The notes beneath the pieces are model-generated. The model saw nothing but the letters and a program-made list of their open reading frames with translations, did not search any database and was not told where the DNA came from. Of a stretch of 25,819 nt of DNA, positions 14,727 to 21,967 are shown piece after piece. Location: NCBI GenBank assembly GCA_903911165.1, contig CAIWCQ010000475.1, positions 1-25,819 on the forward strand, given 5' to 3'. A program made the translations under genes and the position numbers. The DNA is from an uncultured Actinomycetes bacterium. GTDB lineage: Bacteria; Actinomycetota; Actinomycetes; Mycobacteriales; Mycobacteriaceae. How positions within the stretch are numbered: the first letter of the stretch is position 1; each line of letters starts with the position of its first letter.

Positions 14727-15671
14727 TCACTCAAGAGCAGGGGCGACGACGCGTTTAGTGGCAACCGGTTTGCCCTCTACCCGCTTGACGACCGTGGGCG
14801 CGGCCGGCGGGGGGACGAGTCGGCCCTGGATCGGTGCGCCGTTGCGCACCGTGGGTACCGAGACGCGTTTGGTCTCGGTCTTGGCGTCCTTGTCGCCCGC
14901 CGTGGCGGGGTTCATGGCACCGGGCGGGATCAGCGGCATTCCTGCCATGCCTGCGGCCGCGGGCGGAGGGGCCGCACCGGTGCCCGGCGGCGATATTCGC
15001 AGGGCCGGTGCCGAAGCGGGCGCAGTTCCGGCCGACGGAACCGGTGGCGGTCCCAGTACGCCGGTGGCCATGGTGCCGGGTACTCCGCCGAGTCCACCGC
15101 CGGCTACTCCGGCACCGCCCGCCGCGCCGTCGCCACCGCCACCGGCCCAGGTGTCACCGAAGTCGGTATCGGAGAACGCGTCGAACGGTTCATCGAATGG
15201 CAGGTCGGGTTCGGCGCCCTCCCGGTAGCCGTCCATCTCGATCTGGTTGGCTCCCTGGGCCGGTGAAATCTGGCCGAGGGCTTGTGGAAGCTGGCCCAGG
15301 GCTTGTGGAAGCTGGCCCAGGGACTGCAGGGCTCCGCCGAGTGCCCCCGCAACGGCGCCGGCGATGCCGGCGATCAGCTGGGGGATCTGTGCCGCGGTGC
15401 CATTGAGGTCCGCTCCGGCGCGCTCGTCCTCGGTGGCGAAGGCCCGCGCCGATTCGGTCGCCCCGACGTCGCGGTCGGACTGTTGGGCGACGCTGTCGGC
15501 GGCGTCGGCGGGGTCATCGGCATTGGCTGCCAGACCGAGGATGCGCAGCAATTGTTCGGTAGGCGTGAGGCCGGCGACCAGGGCATCGGAAGCGATCGCC
15601 GGCGGCGGCCCGTCGATGCCGGCCGCCCGCAGGTACTGATCCAGATCGGCGTTGAAGATCCCGTCGCTCAT
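14727..15671 (-). CDS. Ala/Pro/Gly-rich protein, Rv2083/Rv3900c-like, paired with the DUF5631/5632-type protein
   Basis: The 314-residue protein has low complexity. An acidic N-terminal part (1-95) contains a helical LTPTEQLLRILGLAAN segment. A hydrophobic Ala/Gly stretch near 95-125 (IAGIAGAVAGALGGALQSLG) is followed by a duplicated PQALGQL unit, an acidic patch, and a long Gly/Pro/Ala-rich tail ending in basic residues. No enzyme motif is visible. It overlaps the upstream 628-residue gene by 4 bp (ATGA). From memory this two-gene order and these sizes match Rv2082-Rv2083 and Rv3899c-Rv3900c of M. tuberculosis, the latter beside the cpnT/esxEF locus. A role near ESX secretion or the cell envelope is an analogy only. 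No esx, PE or PPE gene is in the window. Confidence 0.78.
   Translation of the reverse strand: MSDGIFNADLDQYLRAAGIDGPPPAIASDALVAGLTPTEQLLRILGLAANADDPADAADSVAQQSDRDVGATESARAFATEDERAGADLNGTAAQIPQLIAGIAGAVAGALGGALQSLGQLPQALGQLPQALGQISPAQGANQIEMDGYREGAEPDLPFDEPFDAFSDTDFGDTWAGGGGDGAAGGAGVAGGGLGGVPGTMATGVLGPPPVPSAGTAPASAPALRISPPGTGAAPPPAAAGMAGMPLIPPGAMNPATAGDKDAKTETKRVSVPTVRNGAPIQGRLVPPPAAPTVVKRVEGKPVATKRVVAPALE
15278..15319. repeat. 21-bp perfect tandem repeat (two copies)
   Basis: Two identical 21-bp units (15278-15298 and 15299-15319) encode PQALGQL twice in the 314-residue protein. A further partial copy is recognisable just before 15278. Confidence 0.92.
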
Positions 15672-17554
15672 CGGAGGTCGGCTGCCTCCAGCTCCCGGGC
15701 CCGCGCCTGGAACCAGGCGAAGTGGTAGTTGGCGATCGCCGTAGAGCCGTCGACGAGCGCATCAACGGCGGCCAAGAGTTGCCAGTCGCCCACCGTGGTC
15801 GGCACGACTGCATCGGGATAGTCGCCCAGTACCGCTCGGCCGGCGGCGTGCAGGTGATCGCGCAGCAGGGCGACTTCAGAATCCAGGCATCCGGTACCCG
15901 CGACGCCCGCCCGAGCCAGGGTGTGGACGATGCGGGGCAGACCCTCACGCCACCTGGTCGCCCGGGTCAATTCCCAGCCGAGATCTTCGACCGCGGTGGT
16001 GTGACGTGCGCTGATCGACGTCGGCGACGGCTCGTCGTCGTCGGCCGACGCGACCTGAGCGTGCGCGGGGTCATAGGTGGCCCTTTGCACGGCGTCGTGC
16101 AGCAACGCAGCCAGGTCAGCGTTGCGCATACCCGGCTCCAGCAACCTCAATCCAGCCGGAATTCCGACGTGGGGGGGAATCCAGCCGTCGGCCAGATCGG
16201 TCACCAGAACCGTAGTGCCGTCTGGTCGTTCGCCGACTGCCCATCGCAAACCGGGCTCCTGGACCACTACCGCACCGAGGAGTCGAGTGAGCCGGTTCTG
16301 CGCCGCTGACCGGTTCGCCTGATAGCCGGCGACCGCACCGGCGGCGACGGCACCCGCGGCGGCTGTGATCGCGGATCCCGGTTGCGAACGCATCACCGTT
16401 GTGGGGGCGAGCCCAGCCGTACCGGCGGAATTGGCCGGCGCCGAGGCCGGTGCCCCGGAGACCGGCGGCGGCGCAGTACTTCCCGACGGCGGCCGCAGTT
16501 CCGCACCGTAACCGGGTAACGGCCCGGTCGTCGTCGTGGGCCTGCCGGGGGCGGTGCGCGATTGCGCGATGGATGACGCCGGGGTCAGTGCGGCGATGCC
16601 CGCGCCCAGAAAGGGGTTGCCCGAAATTGAGCCAGCCGGCGTCGGGGCGGGTGTCAGCGAATCGGCACCGGGCTCTGGTGGTTGCGGGGTCGGTGGTTGC
16701 GGGGTCGGGGCCTCCTGCGGCCCGTGCAACGCGTTGACCGCGCCGGTCGCCAGCGCTTCGGTTCCCGCCGCCAGTGGCGCGCCCGCCGCGGCACCGTCGG
16801 CGACGTGTTCGGCGGGGGAACCGTGGGCCGGTGCCGGTGCCGGCGTCGCCCCGCCGACGCTGTTCTCCGAGGCCGAAGTCGAAGTCGAAGTCGAAGTGGA
16901 AGTCGAAGTCGAAGTCGAAGCCGTTCCCGCCGGTGGTTCGGCGACGATGGCGCTGACCTGTGTGTGGATGAATTCGGGATTAGGTGAGACGAATGCACGC
17001 TGAAGATCAAGACCGTTGGTGCGAACCAACTCCCGCGCCGAGACTGACCCGTCGCCGGCTGTCAGCACCGTCTGAATCGCCTCGCAGAGGTTGGCACTGC
17101 AACTCGCCGCCCTCGTGTTGGCCTGCACCTGGGCTTCGGTCACCGCCTGGGTGAGTGCGCTGATCTTTTCGGCGGCGGTGGCAGTGGAATCCAGGATCCG
17201 ACGAATCTCAGTGTTGCCGTTTTCGGCGATCGTCTCCAGGTCGGTGCGAAGTTCGGCGATCCACTGGTGAGCGGATTGGTAGGACTGGTGTTTCGCGAGG
17301 TTCCGCGCAGCGATATCGCGTGCCAGGGTTTCGCCGGACTGGAATGACTGGCGTGCACTCTCGGCGGTGACGCCGAGTTGGGAGTCGAGGACTTGTGTGC
17401 GGATGGCGCGCAACACGTCCGCGTAACCGTCGTAGTCCGATCCCAGTCCGGCGCGGGACGCCGCGGCGGCCCGCAGAATCGCCAGCGCCCCCGACCCCGG
17501 CCACTGATGGCCGACGAGCAAGGATGACCACTGGCCGCTTGGCAGATCCGCCAT
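15668..17554 (-). CDS. Pro/Thr/Ala-rich protein with helical N-terminus and Rv3899c/Rv2082-like C-terminal domain
   Basis: The 628-residue product has three parts. Residues 1-205 are predicted mainly helical (a region starting GQWSSLLVGHQWPG, then long helices), reminiscent of the WXG/PPE-like helical bundles of ESX-linked proteins. Residues about 206-400 are a disordered linker beginning with alternating Ser/Thr encoded by a hexanucleotide repeat, followed by Pro/Ala-rich sequence. Residues about 410-628 form a compact globular region (LRWAVGERPDGTTVLVTDLA, then GWIPPHVGIPAGLRLLEPG), which I tentatively match to the DUF5631/DUF5632 domains described for Rv3899c. No signal peptide is visible. 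ATG at 17554 is preceded by TACCAT at 7 nt, giving a leaderless start. It is the first gene of a two-gene operon. The exact function is unknown. Confidence 0.8.
   Translation of the reverse strand: MADLPSGQWSSLLVGHQWPGSGALAILRAAAASRAGLGSDYDGYADVLRAIRTQVLDSQLGVTAESARQSFQSGETLARDIAARNLAKHQSYQSAHQWIAELRTDLETIAENGNTEIRRILDSTATAAEKISALTQAVTEAQVQANTRAASCSANLCEAIQTVLTAGDGSVSARELVRTNGLDLQRAFVSPNPEFIHTQVSAIVAEPPAGTASTSTSTSTSTSTSTSASENSVGGATPAPAPAHGSPAEHVADGAAAGAPLAAGTEALATGAVNALHGPQEAPTPQPPTPQPPEPGADSLTPAPTPAGSISGNPFLGAGIAALTPASSIAQSRTAPGRPTTTTGPLPGYGAELRPPSGSTAPPPVSGAPASAPANSAGTAGLAPTTVMRSQPGSAITAAAGAVAAGAVAGYQANRSAAQNRLTRLLGAVVVQEPGLRWAVGERPDGTTVLVTDLADGWIPPHVGIPAGLRLLEPGMRNADLAALLHDAVQRATYDPAHAQVASADDDEPSPTSISARHTTAVEDLGWELTRATRWREGLPRIVHTLARAGVAGTGCLDSEVALLRDHLHAAGRAVLGDYPDAVVPTTVGDWQLLAAVDALVDGSTAIANYHFAWFQARARELEAADLR
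16875..16922. repeat. GAAGTC hexanucleotide microsatellite (eight units)
   Basis: Eight consecutive 6-bp units, six exact and two with one change (16893-16898 and 16917-16922), encode an alternating Thr-Ser linker on the minus strand. Gain or loss of units would change linker length without shifting the frame. Confidence 0.93.
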
Positions 17555-17561
17555 GGCCGGG

Positions 17562-17567
17562 ATGGTA
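17562..17567 (-). promoter_or_regulatory. Leaderless -10 box (TACCAT) for the 628-residue gene
   Basis: TACCAT on the minus strand is followed by 7 nt and then ATG at 17554. No convincing -35 was found. Confidence 0.55.
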
Positions 17568-17641
17568 GCGACGCCCAGTCCGCAGCGGTATTCACCGCAG
17601 CCGCCAACGCATTGCTGCGGCGACCGTGGCCGAACCTTTAC

Positions 17642-17671
17642 TTGACCCCCGCCGAGCCATGCCGGGACGAT
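17642..17671 (+). promoter_or_regulatory. Predicted promoter of the L,D-transpeptidase-like gene
   Basis: TTGACC (17642-17647) and GACGAT (17666-17671) are separated by 18 nt, with the ATG 6 nt beyond the second box. The -10 lacks the leading T of TANNNT, but the -35 is good. This predicts a leaderless or near-leaderless mRNA. Confidence 0.45.
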
Positions 17672-17677
17672 GAGGCA

Positions 17678-18334
17678 ATGCGTTCTATCTTGCTGTCCCT
17701 GGGTGCCATCGGCAGCGCAGCCCTGGTGGCCGTCGCGTCAGCCCCGGTGGTTGCTGCTCAGCCGCCGTGGTTCGCCGCCGCCGTGGGCGCATCACAGCAG
17801 GTGCTCTCGGTCGTCGGCACCGGCGGCTCCACCGCCAAGATGGACGTCTGGCAGCGCGGCGCGACCGGCTGGCAGGCGGTCGGCACCGGGATCCCGGTGT
17901 TGGTTGGTTCTGCTGGCATGGCGCCTCGGGCCCGCGACGGCATCCCGGCCACCCCGATGGGCGTCTATTCCCTGGACTTCGCCTTCGGCACCGAACCGAG
18001 CCCGGGCGGCGGGCTGAAGTATTTCCAGACGACTCCGGATTACTGGTGGTCTGCCGACGGTCCGACGTACAACACCATGCAGGTGTGCGAGGAATCTCAG
18101 TGCCCCTTCGATACCTCGCTGGCCAGTGGGACCGAGAATCTTTTCATCCCGGCGTACGCGCACGCCATCGTGATGGGCGTCAATAAACAACGGGTCCCCG
18201 GCGATGGCGGCGCCTTCTTCGTGCACACCTCCAACGGCGCACCGACAGCGGGTTGCGTGGCGCTCGACGACGCCACGCTGACCAAGATCATCGGCTGGCT
18301 TCAACCGGGCGCCGTGATCGCGATCGCCCAATAG
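17678..18334 (+). CDS. Exported L,D-transpeptidase (YkuD)-fold protein, Rv0309-like
   Basis: The gene encodes 218 residues, the length I recall for Rv0309. A Sec signal peptide (MRSILLSLGAIGSAALVAVA) ends near SAPVVAA-QPP, predicting cleavage around residue 27 and a periplasmic or secreted protein. The YkuD catalytic region is FFVHTSNGAPTAGCVALDD, with His183 and nucleophile Cys193 in a TxGC motif. DGIPATPMGVYSLDFAFG is the usual preceding strand-turn segment. Two further cysteines (137 and 142) could form a disulphide. L,D-transpeptidases make 3-3 crosslinks in peptidoglycan or attach proteins to it, but this subfamily lacks the Ig-like domains of LdtMt1/2 and its activity is unproven. Start ATG 17678 is chosen over upstream codons because of the signal peptide and promoter. 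Confidence 0.87.
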   Translation: MRSILLSLGAIGSAALVAVASAPVVAAQPPWFAAAVGASQQVLSVVGTGGSTAKMDVWQRGATGWQAVGTGIPVLVGSAGMAPRARDGIPATPMGVYSLDFAFGTEPSPGGGLKYFQTTPDYWWSADGPTYNTMQVCEESQCPFDTSLASGTENLFIPAYAHAIVMGVNKQRVPGDGGAFFVHTSNGAPTAGCVALDDATLTKIIGWLQPGAVIAIAQ

Positions 18335-18353
18335 TCGCGATCGGCCAGTAGTC
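18320..18353. repeat. 17-bp imperfect tandem duplication across the Rv0309-like stop
   Basis: Units 18320-18336 and 18337-18353 match at 15 of 17 positions, and each contains a TAG. The first holds the transpeptidase-like gene's stop codon; the second fills the gap up to the stop of the convergent gene. Confidence 0.85.
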
Positions 18354-18825
18354 AGGCCAGGGCAGAGCCCGGCTTCACCTTGAAGTTCAGACCCTCCACC
18401 GACTGCGTCACCTCGTAGGTGCGTTCGTATCCGGTTGCGCAGATCTTCCAGCCGTCGGCAGTGTTGCGGTACCGGTCGTGGTAGAACGCCGCCCCGAAAA
18501 GCATGAAGTTGTACTCCGCCACGATCACACGGTCCTGCAGGTACCAGGTGGCTTCGGCCTCGTCACCGTCGACGGTGATCTCCGGGTGCGTCACCCGGTG
18601 TTCGGTGATCACCCCGGCGGGCATCGACGTGCGCATGAACTCCACCAGATCGGCACGATTGTCGAAACGGTGTTCCTTACCCAGTGATGATCCGTAGGCG
18701 CCGGAGATGTCCTCGGTCAAGGTGTCGGCGAAGTCGTCCCAGTGCTTGGTGTCCAGGGCCCGCAGATAGCGGTACTTCACCCGTTTGATTGCCTCGATCG
18801 CGTTCACATCAGCCATGCCCGACAT
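18352..18825 (-). CDS. NTF2/SnoaL-like protein, Rv0310c-like
   Basis: This is a 157-residue cone-fold protein of the SnoaL/NTF2-like superfamily. It starts with the helix EAIKRVKYRYLRALDTKHWD, followed by DDFADTLTEDISGAYG and FDNRADLVEFMRTSM, and later the strands EAEATWYLQDRVIV and AAFYHDRYRNTADGWKI. The fold is used for dehydratases, isomerases and small-ligand binding. The conserved polar residues are suggestive, but the substrate is unknown. It diverges from the Rv0311-like gene with a 38-bp gap and converges on the transpeptidase-like gene. ATG at 18825 is used; ATG at 18816 (MADVNAIEAI) is equally plausible, as no clear ribosome site distinguishes them. Confidence 0.85.
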   Translation of the reverse strand: MSGMADVNAIEAIKRVKYRYLRALDTKHWDDFADTLTEDISGAYGSSLGKEHRFDNRADLVEFMRTSMPAGVITEHRVTHPEITVDGDEAEATWYLQDRVIVAEYNFMLFGAAFYHDRYRNTADGWKICATGYERTYEVTQSVEGLNFKVKPGSALA

Positions 18826-18850
18826 TGCAACACACCCGCAACCAGTGGGC

Positions 18851-18856
18851 TAGGTT
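18851..18856 (+). promoter_or_regulatory. Leaderless -10 box (TAGGTT) for the Rv0311-like gene
   Basis: TAGGTT is followed by 7 nt and then GTG at 18864, which supports GTG as the start. Confidence 0.6.
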
Positions 18857-18863
18857 TTGAGTC

Positions 18864-20111
18864 GTGAGCCCGCCGTTGAGCCGTTACGCTGCGTTGTCAC
18901 GCGGCGAACTGGCTGTCCTCGTGCCCGAGCTCCTGCTGATCGGCCAACTGATCGATCGCTCCGGGATGGCATGGTGCATTCAATCTTTCGGTCGCGCGGA
19001 AATGCTGCAGATCGCGATAGAGGAGTGGGCCGGCGCCAGCCCGCTCTATACCCGGCGAATGCAGAAAGCCTTGCGCTATGAAGGCGATGACATCATCACG
19101 ATCTTCAAGGGTCTGCAGTTCGACATCGGTGCGCCGCCGCAGTTCATGGACTTCCGCTACACCGTGCACGACCGCTGGCACGGCGAGTTCCATCTCGACC
19201 ATTGCGGCGCCCTGCTCGATGTGGAGCCGATGGGCCCGGACTACGTCCAGGGCATGTGCCACGACATCGAGGACCCCACGTTCGACGCGACGGCGGTAGC
19301 CACTAACCCACGAGCGCAGGTGCGGCCGATCCATCGGCCTCCGCGCACACCATCCGACCGGAAGCCGCACTGCGCGTGGACGGTCATCATCGACGAGTCC
19401 TACCCTCAGGCCCGAAGCATTCCGGCGCTGGACATCGTCGCGCGCACCGAAGCGGCCACGTGGGAACTGGCACCGATAGAACCCGACGACGATGGCAACG
19501 CCGACTATTGCGGACCGTTGCTGTCCGACATCGACTTCGGCGCGTTCTCGCACTCCGCTCTGGTCCGCATCGCCGACGAGGTGTGCCTGCAGATGCACAT
19601 GCTCAATCTGTCCTTCGGTATCGCGGTGCGGGCCCGCGCGGGTGATAACGCCGAACTCGCGACCTCGATCGGCACCAAGCAACTCACCGGCATCGCCGGC
19701 GTGGCAGCGGAACGAATTAGGCGGGCGCTGAAGCTACCCGCCGATCTCAACGGCCTCGCCGAGGTGCTGCGCGTGCATCCACTGCTCAATCCAGCCGGAT
19801 ATGTGGTGGCCGAGATCGGTGACGGACGCCTGCATGTGCGACCATCGCCCGCCCACAACGACGGAGCCTGGATCTCGCTATGTTCCCCGGAATGTTCCCC
19901 GGCTTCCGCCGAGCCCCTGCAGGCCATCGCAACCGCCGTTGACCCACGCCTGGCGGTCCGGATCTGCGGTACCGGCACCGACTGGACCGCCGAGTTCGAT
20001 GAGACTGACACCCCGGCCAAAGAGTCATCCGAGGTTGCGGTCACCAAGTTCAGCCTGGGCGCCACCTTCGAATTCCAGCCGCGGCACTCGCTGCCGCTGA
20101 CGGTGCTGTGA
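18864..20111 (+). CDS. Conserved hypothetical protein, Rv0311-like
   Basis: The 415-residue protein has no signal peptide or membrane span. The N-terminal third is helical. Residues 105-170 are the most distinctive: FHLDHCGALLDVEP (109-122), QGMCHDIEDPTFDATA (129-144), ATNPRAQVRPIHRPPR (146-161) and KPHCAWTVIID (167-177). They are rich in His, Cys and Asp, which suggests a metal or active site. The order Cys, then C-x-D, an NP segment, Arg, and a final Cys faintly recalls the L-2-amino-thiazoline-4-carboxylate hydrolase-like family, but this is a guess from pattern only. Residues 215-415 contain a second domain with alternating helices and strands. Length and position match Rv0311 from memory. 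GTG 18864 is supported by a leaderless -10 box. Confidence 0.83.
   Translation: MSPPLSRYAALSRGELAVLVPELLLIGQLIDRSGMAWCIQSFGRAEMLQIAIEEWAGASPLYTRRMQKALRYEGDDIITIFKGLQFDIGAPPQFMDFRYTVHDRWHGEFHLDHCGALLDVEPMGPDYVQGMCHDIEDPTFDATAVATNPRAQVRPIHRPPRTPSDRKPHCAWTVIIDESYPQARSIPALDIVARTEAATWELAPIEPDDDGNADYCGPLLSDIDFGAFSHSALVRIADEVCLQMHMLNLSFGIAVRARAGDNAELATSIGTKQLTGIAGVAAERIRRALKLPADLNGLAEVLRVHPLLNPAGYVVAEIGDGRLHVRPSPAHNDGAWISLCSPECSPASAEPLQAIATAVDPRLAVRICGTGTDWTAEFDETDTPAKESSEVAVTKFSLGATFEFQPRHSLPLTVL
19881..19902. repeat. Short 12-bp tandem repeat in the Rv0311-like gene
   Basis: TGTTCCCCGGAA (19881-19892) is followed directly by TGTTCCCCGG (19893-19902). In frame they encode CSPECSPAS. The duplication is in frame and small. 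Confidence 0.85.
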
Positions 20112-20181
20112 ACCGCGGGTTTCGCTAGTGGCTTACCGCTAACGCGCGACACCGGCAGCAAACATGGCGCACACTAGGGAT

Positions 20182-20601
20182 ATGGACAACAACGGGCCGT
20201 TCGGCTTCGACCCCAACGAGTTCGACCGCGTTGCGCGTGAGGCTGGCGAAGGTCTTCGTGACGCATTCGGGCGACTCTTTACCAACTCGCCGCAGGGCGC
20301 CGGCTTCGGAATGCTGTTCGACCAGTTCGTGCGGCCCACGCCTCGCTCGCGGCCCCAACCGGAGACCGCGGGAGAGGCCGGCGACGGCGTGTGGGCCATC
20401 TACATGTCCGGCGATGACGGCAAGGCCCATGTCGAGCAGGTTTACAAGTCCGAACTCGACGCGCTGAGGGCGAACAAGCTCAACACCGACCCGAGTCGCA
20501 ACGTCCGTTTCCTGCCCTATGGCATCGATGTCAGTGTGCTCGATGCGGTATCCGGTGATGCACGTTCCGACGACGCTCAGCACGACGCCGTCGAACCGTA
20601 A
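20182..20601 (+). CDS. Small acidic conserved protein, Rv0313-like
   Basis: The predicted product has 139 residues. An Asn/Phe/Asp-rich start (MDNNGPFGFDPNEFDRVARE) leads into a helix, then GLRDAFGRLFTNSPQGAGFGMLF. After a Pro-rich linker comes a compact segment, VWAIYMSGDDGKAHVEQVYK followed by SELDALRANKLNTD and VRFLPYGIDVSVLD. The second half looks like a small alpha/beta domain. I match it loosely to Rv0313 by position and size; function is unknown. The start is chosen at ATG 20182 because the protein begins naturally there. ATG 20164 would add MAHTRD. A weak AGGGA lies just upstream, so the start is uncertain. The gene lies 70 bp after the Rv0311-like gene on the same strand. Confidence 0.75.
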   Translation: MDNNGPFGFDPNEFDRVAREAGEGLRDAFGRLFTNSPQGAGFGMLFDQFVRPTPRSRPQPETAGEAGDGVWAIYMSGDDGKAHVEQVYKSELDALRANKLNTDPSRNVRFLPYGIDVSVLDAVSGDARSDDAQHDAVEP

Positions 20602-20644
20602 CTTCGACGGGTCAGGCCACTCAGTGACGAACGGAACCCGCGCG

Positions 20645-20650
20645 TAAGGT
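20645..20650 (+). promoter_or_regulatory. -10 box (TAAGGT) for the squalene-synthase-like gene
   Basis: TAAGGT is followed by 8 nt (GGGAGGGC) and ATG at 20659. The 8-nt stretch also resembles a Shine-Dalgarno site, so either a leaderless start or a more distal promoter is possible. Confidence 0.4.
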
Positions 20651-20658
20651 GGGAGGGC

Positions 20659-21819
20659 ATGCGGCCTTCACCTCACGAATTAGGTGAAGGCGCGATGCCC
20701 TCGAATGGCGTGTCGGCCATGCCCGAGGAGCAGAGCGCGGCACTGTTCGACGTCTACACCCTCAAGCCGCTTCAGCGGACCTATCTCACCACCACGATGG
20801 GCCGGGTGTCGCGTTCCTTCGCGCTGGTGGTCCCGTGGTTAGAGGATCCGCTTCAGGACTACATCGCGACGGCTTACCTGCTGTGTCGTGTGCTCGACAA
20901 CATCGAGGACTGTTCGGAGCCACTGTCGTGGCAAACGGAGCGGTTTGCCGAATTCGCCGGATTGCTGTCGGAGCCCGGCATGGCGCCGACGCGACTCGGT
21001 CAGTGGGATGCGGTGCCGTGGCCGGGGTTGTCGGCCGATGAGCGCGCGCTGATGACCATCGACGGGGGACTGCCGCTGTGGTTGATCTACGCCGGCTTTC
21101 CGCCGCACGTCCGCGCGATCCTGCAGCAGTGGATTTCACTAATGGCCAAGGGCATGGAACTCGTTCTCGGCTCCGGGTGCTCCACGCCGGTGGTGGTGCG
21201 CGGGAACGTGAAAATACTGGCGACCGTGGATGCCTACAACGACTACTGCTATTCGGTGGCCGGCACCGTGGGAGGCATGGGCACCGAACTGGTCATCGAT
21301 CATTACGGATTGACGGGCGACGTGGCGCAGAGACTGTTGGCCGGCAGCGAAGCATGCGGACGCGCGCTGCAGAAGACCAATATCCTCAAAGATTTTGCCG
21401 AGGACCTCCAGCGACGGATCTGCTATCTGCCCGATGAGTGGTTGCGCCGGATCGAGCACGCGCCCTTGGATTTGGCCGGCGCCCCGAACGGCTGGATCGA
21501 GGATGTGATCGGCGACGTCCTGGTCGATTTACGCAGTGCCACGTCTTATGTCCTCGGCGTGCCGCACCAGGCCGCGGGCTATCGCATCGCGTGTCTGATG
21601 TGCCTGCTGCCGGCGTACGAAACGATCTTGAGTGCCGCCCGGTGTCGGACGCGACTGTTCACGGCCGACCACCACATCACGATCGCCCGCCCGACGATGG
21701 TCGCGTGCATCCGTAATGCGGTAGCGATCGCGACCGATGACGAGGCGATCAGGCGGACCAGCCGGGATTTCGACGAGGCGATCCGCACCGCACTGCAGGC
21801 GGACGCACTGGCGCCGTGA
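20659..21819 (+). CDS. Squalene/phytoene synthase family protein, squalene-synthase-like
   Basis: This 386-residue trans-prenyltransferase has both Asp-rich motifs: D80-NIE-D84 in YLLCRVLDNIED, and D245-FAE-D249 in LQKTNILKDFAEDLQRR. It also has the substrate-channel motif YCYSVAGTVGGMG (196-208) and VSRSFALVVPWL (50-61). The LQKTNI...D segment followed by CYLPDEWLRR is closer to eukaryotic-type and squalene-type synthases than to typical bacterial CrtB. The expected reaction is head-to-head condensation of two C15 (squalene) or C20 (phytoene) diphosphates at the membrane surface. No carotenoid or hopanoid gene is adjacent and no C-terminal membrane anchor is seen. ATG 20659 is used; ATG 20695 or 20719 would remove a non-conserved leader. 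Confidence 0.87.
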   Translation: MRPSPHELGEGAMPSNGVSAMPEEQSAALFDVYTLKPLQRTYLTTTMGRVSRSFALVVPWLEDPLQDYIATAYLLCRVLDNIEDCSEPLSWQTERFAEFAGLLSEPGMAPTRLGQWDAVPWPGLSADERALMTIDGGLPLWLIYAGFPPHVRAILQQWISLMAKGMELVLGSGCSTPVVVRGNVKILATVDAYNDYCYSVAGTVGGMGTELVIDHYGLTGDVAQRLLAGSEACGRALQKTNILKDFAEDLQRRICYLPDEWLRRIEHAPLDLAGAPNGWIEDVIGDVLVDLRSATSYVLGVPHQAAGYRIACLMCLLPAYETILSAARCRTRLFTADHHITIARPTMVACIRNAVAIATDDEAIRRTSRDFDEAIRTALQADALAP

Positions 21820-21953
21820 CTGTCCGCCACGATGTGTCCACGATCGACGAATAGACCTATTCCGCCAGCTAGAGACACTAAAGAGATGACCCCGCCGATA
21901 GCTGCCCGGCGGCGACCGCGCCCCCGGAGGTGTACGGCCCGGCGATTGGCCTT

Positions 21954-21959
21954 TAAGAT
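21954..21959 (+). promoter_or_regulatory. -10 box (TAAGAT) for the GH16 gene
   Basis: TAAGAT is followed by 8 nt and then ATG at 21968. The transcript would be leaderless or start within a base or two of the ATG. Confidence 0.5.
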
Positions 21960-21967
21960 CGGGAGCC

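Noticed and set aside
15278..16922. Possible CRISPR or satellite array
   Set aside because: The repeats are tandem without spacers, lie in coding frames and encode peptide repeats.
17612..17677. Earlier start for the transpeptidase-like gene
   Set aside because: It would place extra residues before an obvious signal peptide and include the promoter. ATG 17678 is preferred.
20127..20150. Hairpin TAGTGG/CCGCTA before the Rv0313-like gene
   Set aside because: The stem is short with a mismatch, lacks a T-tract, and could arise by chance.
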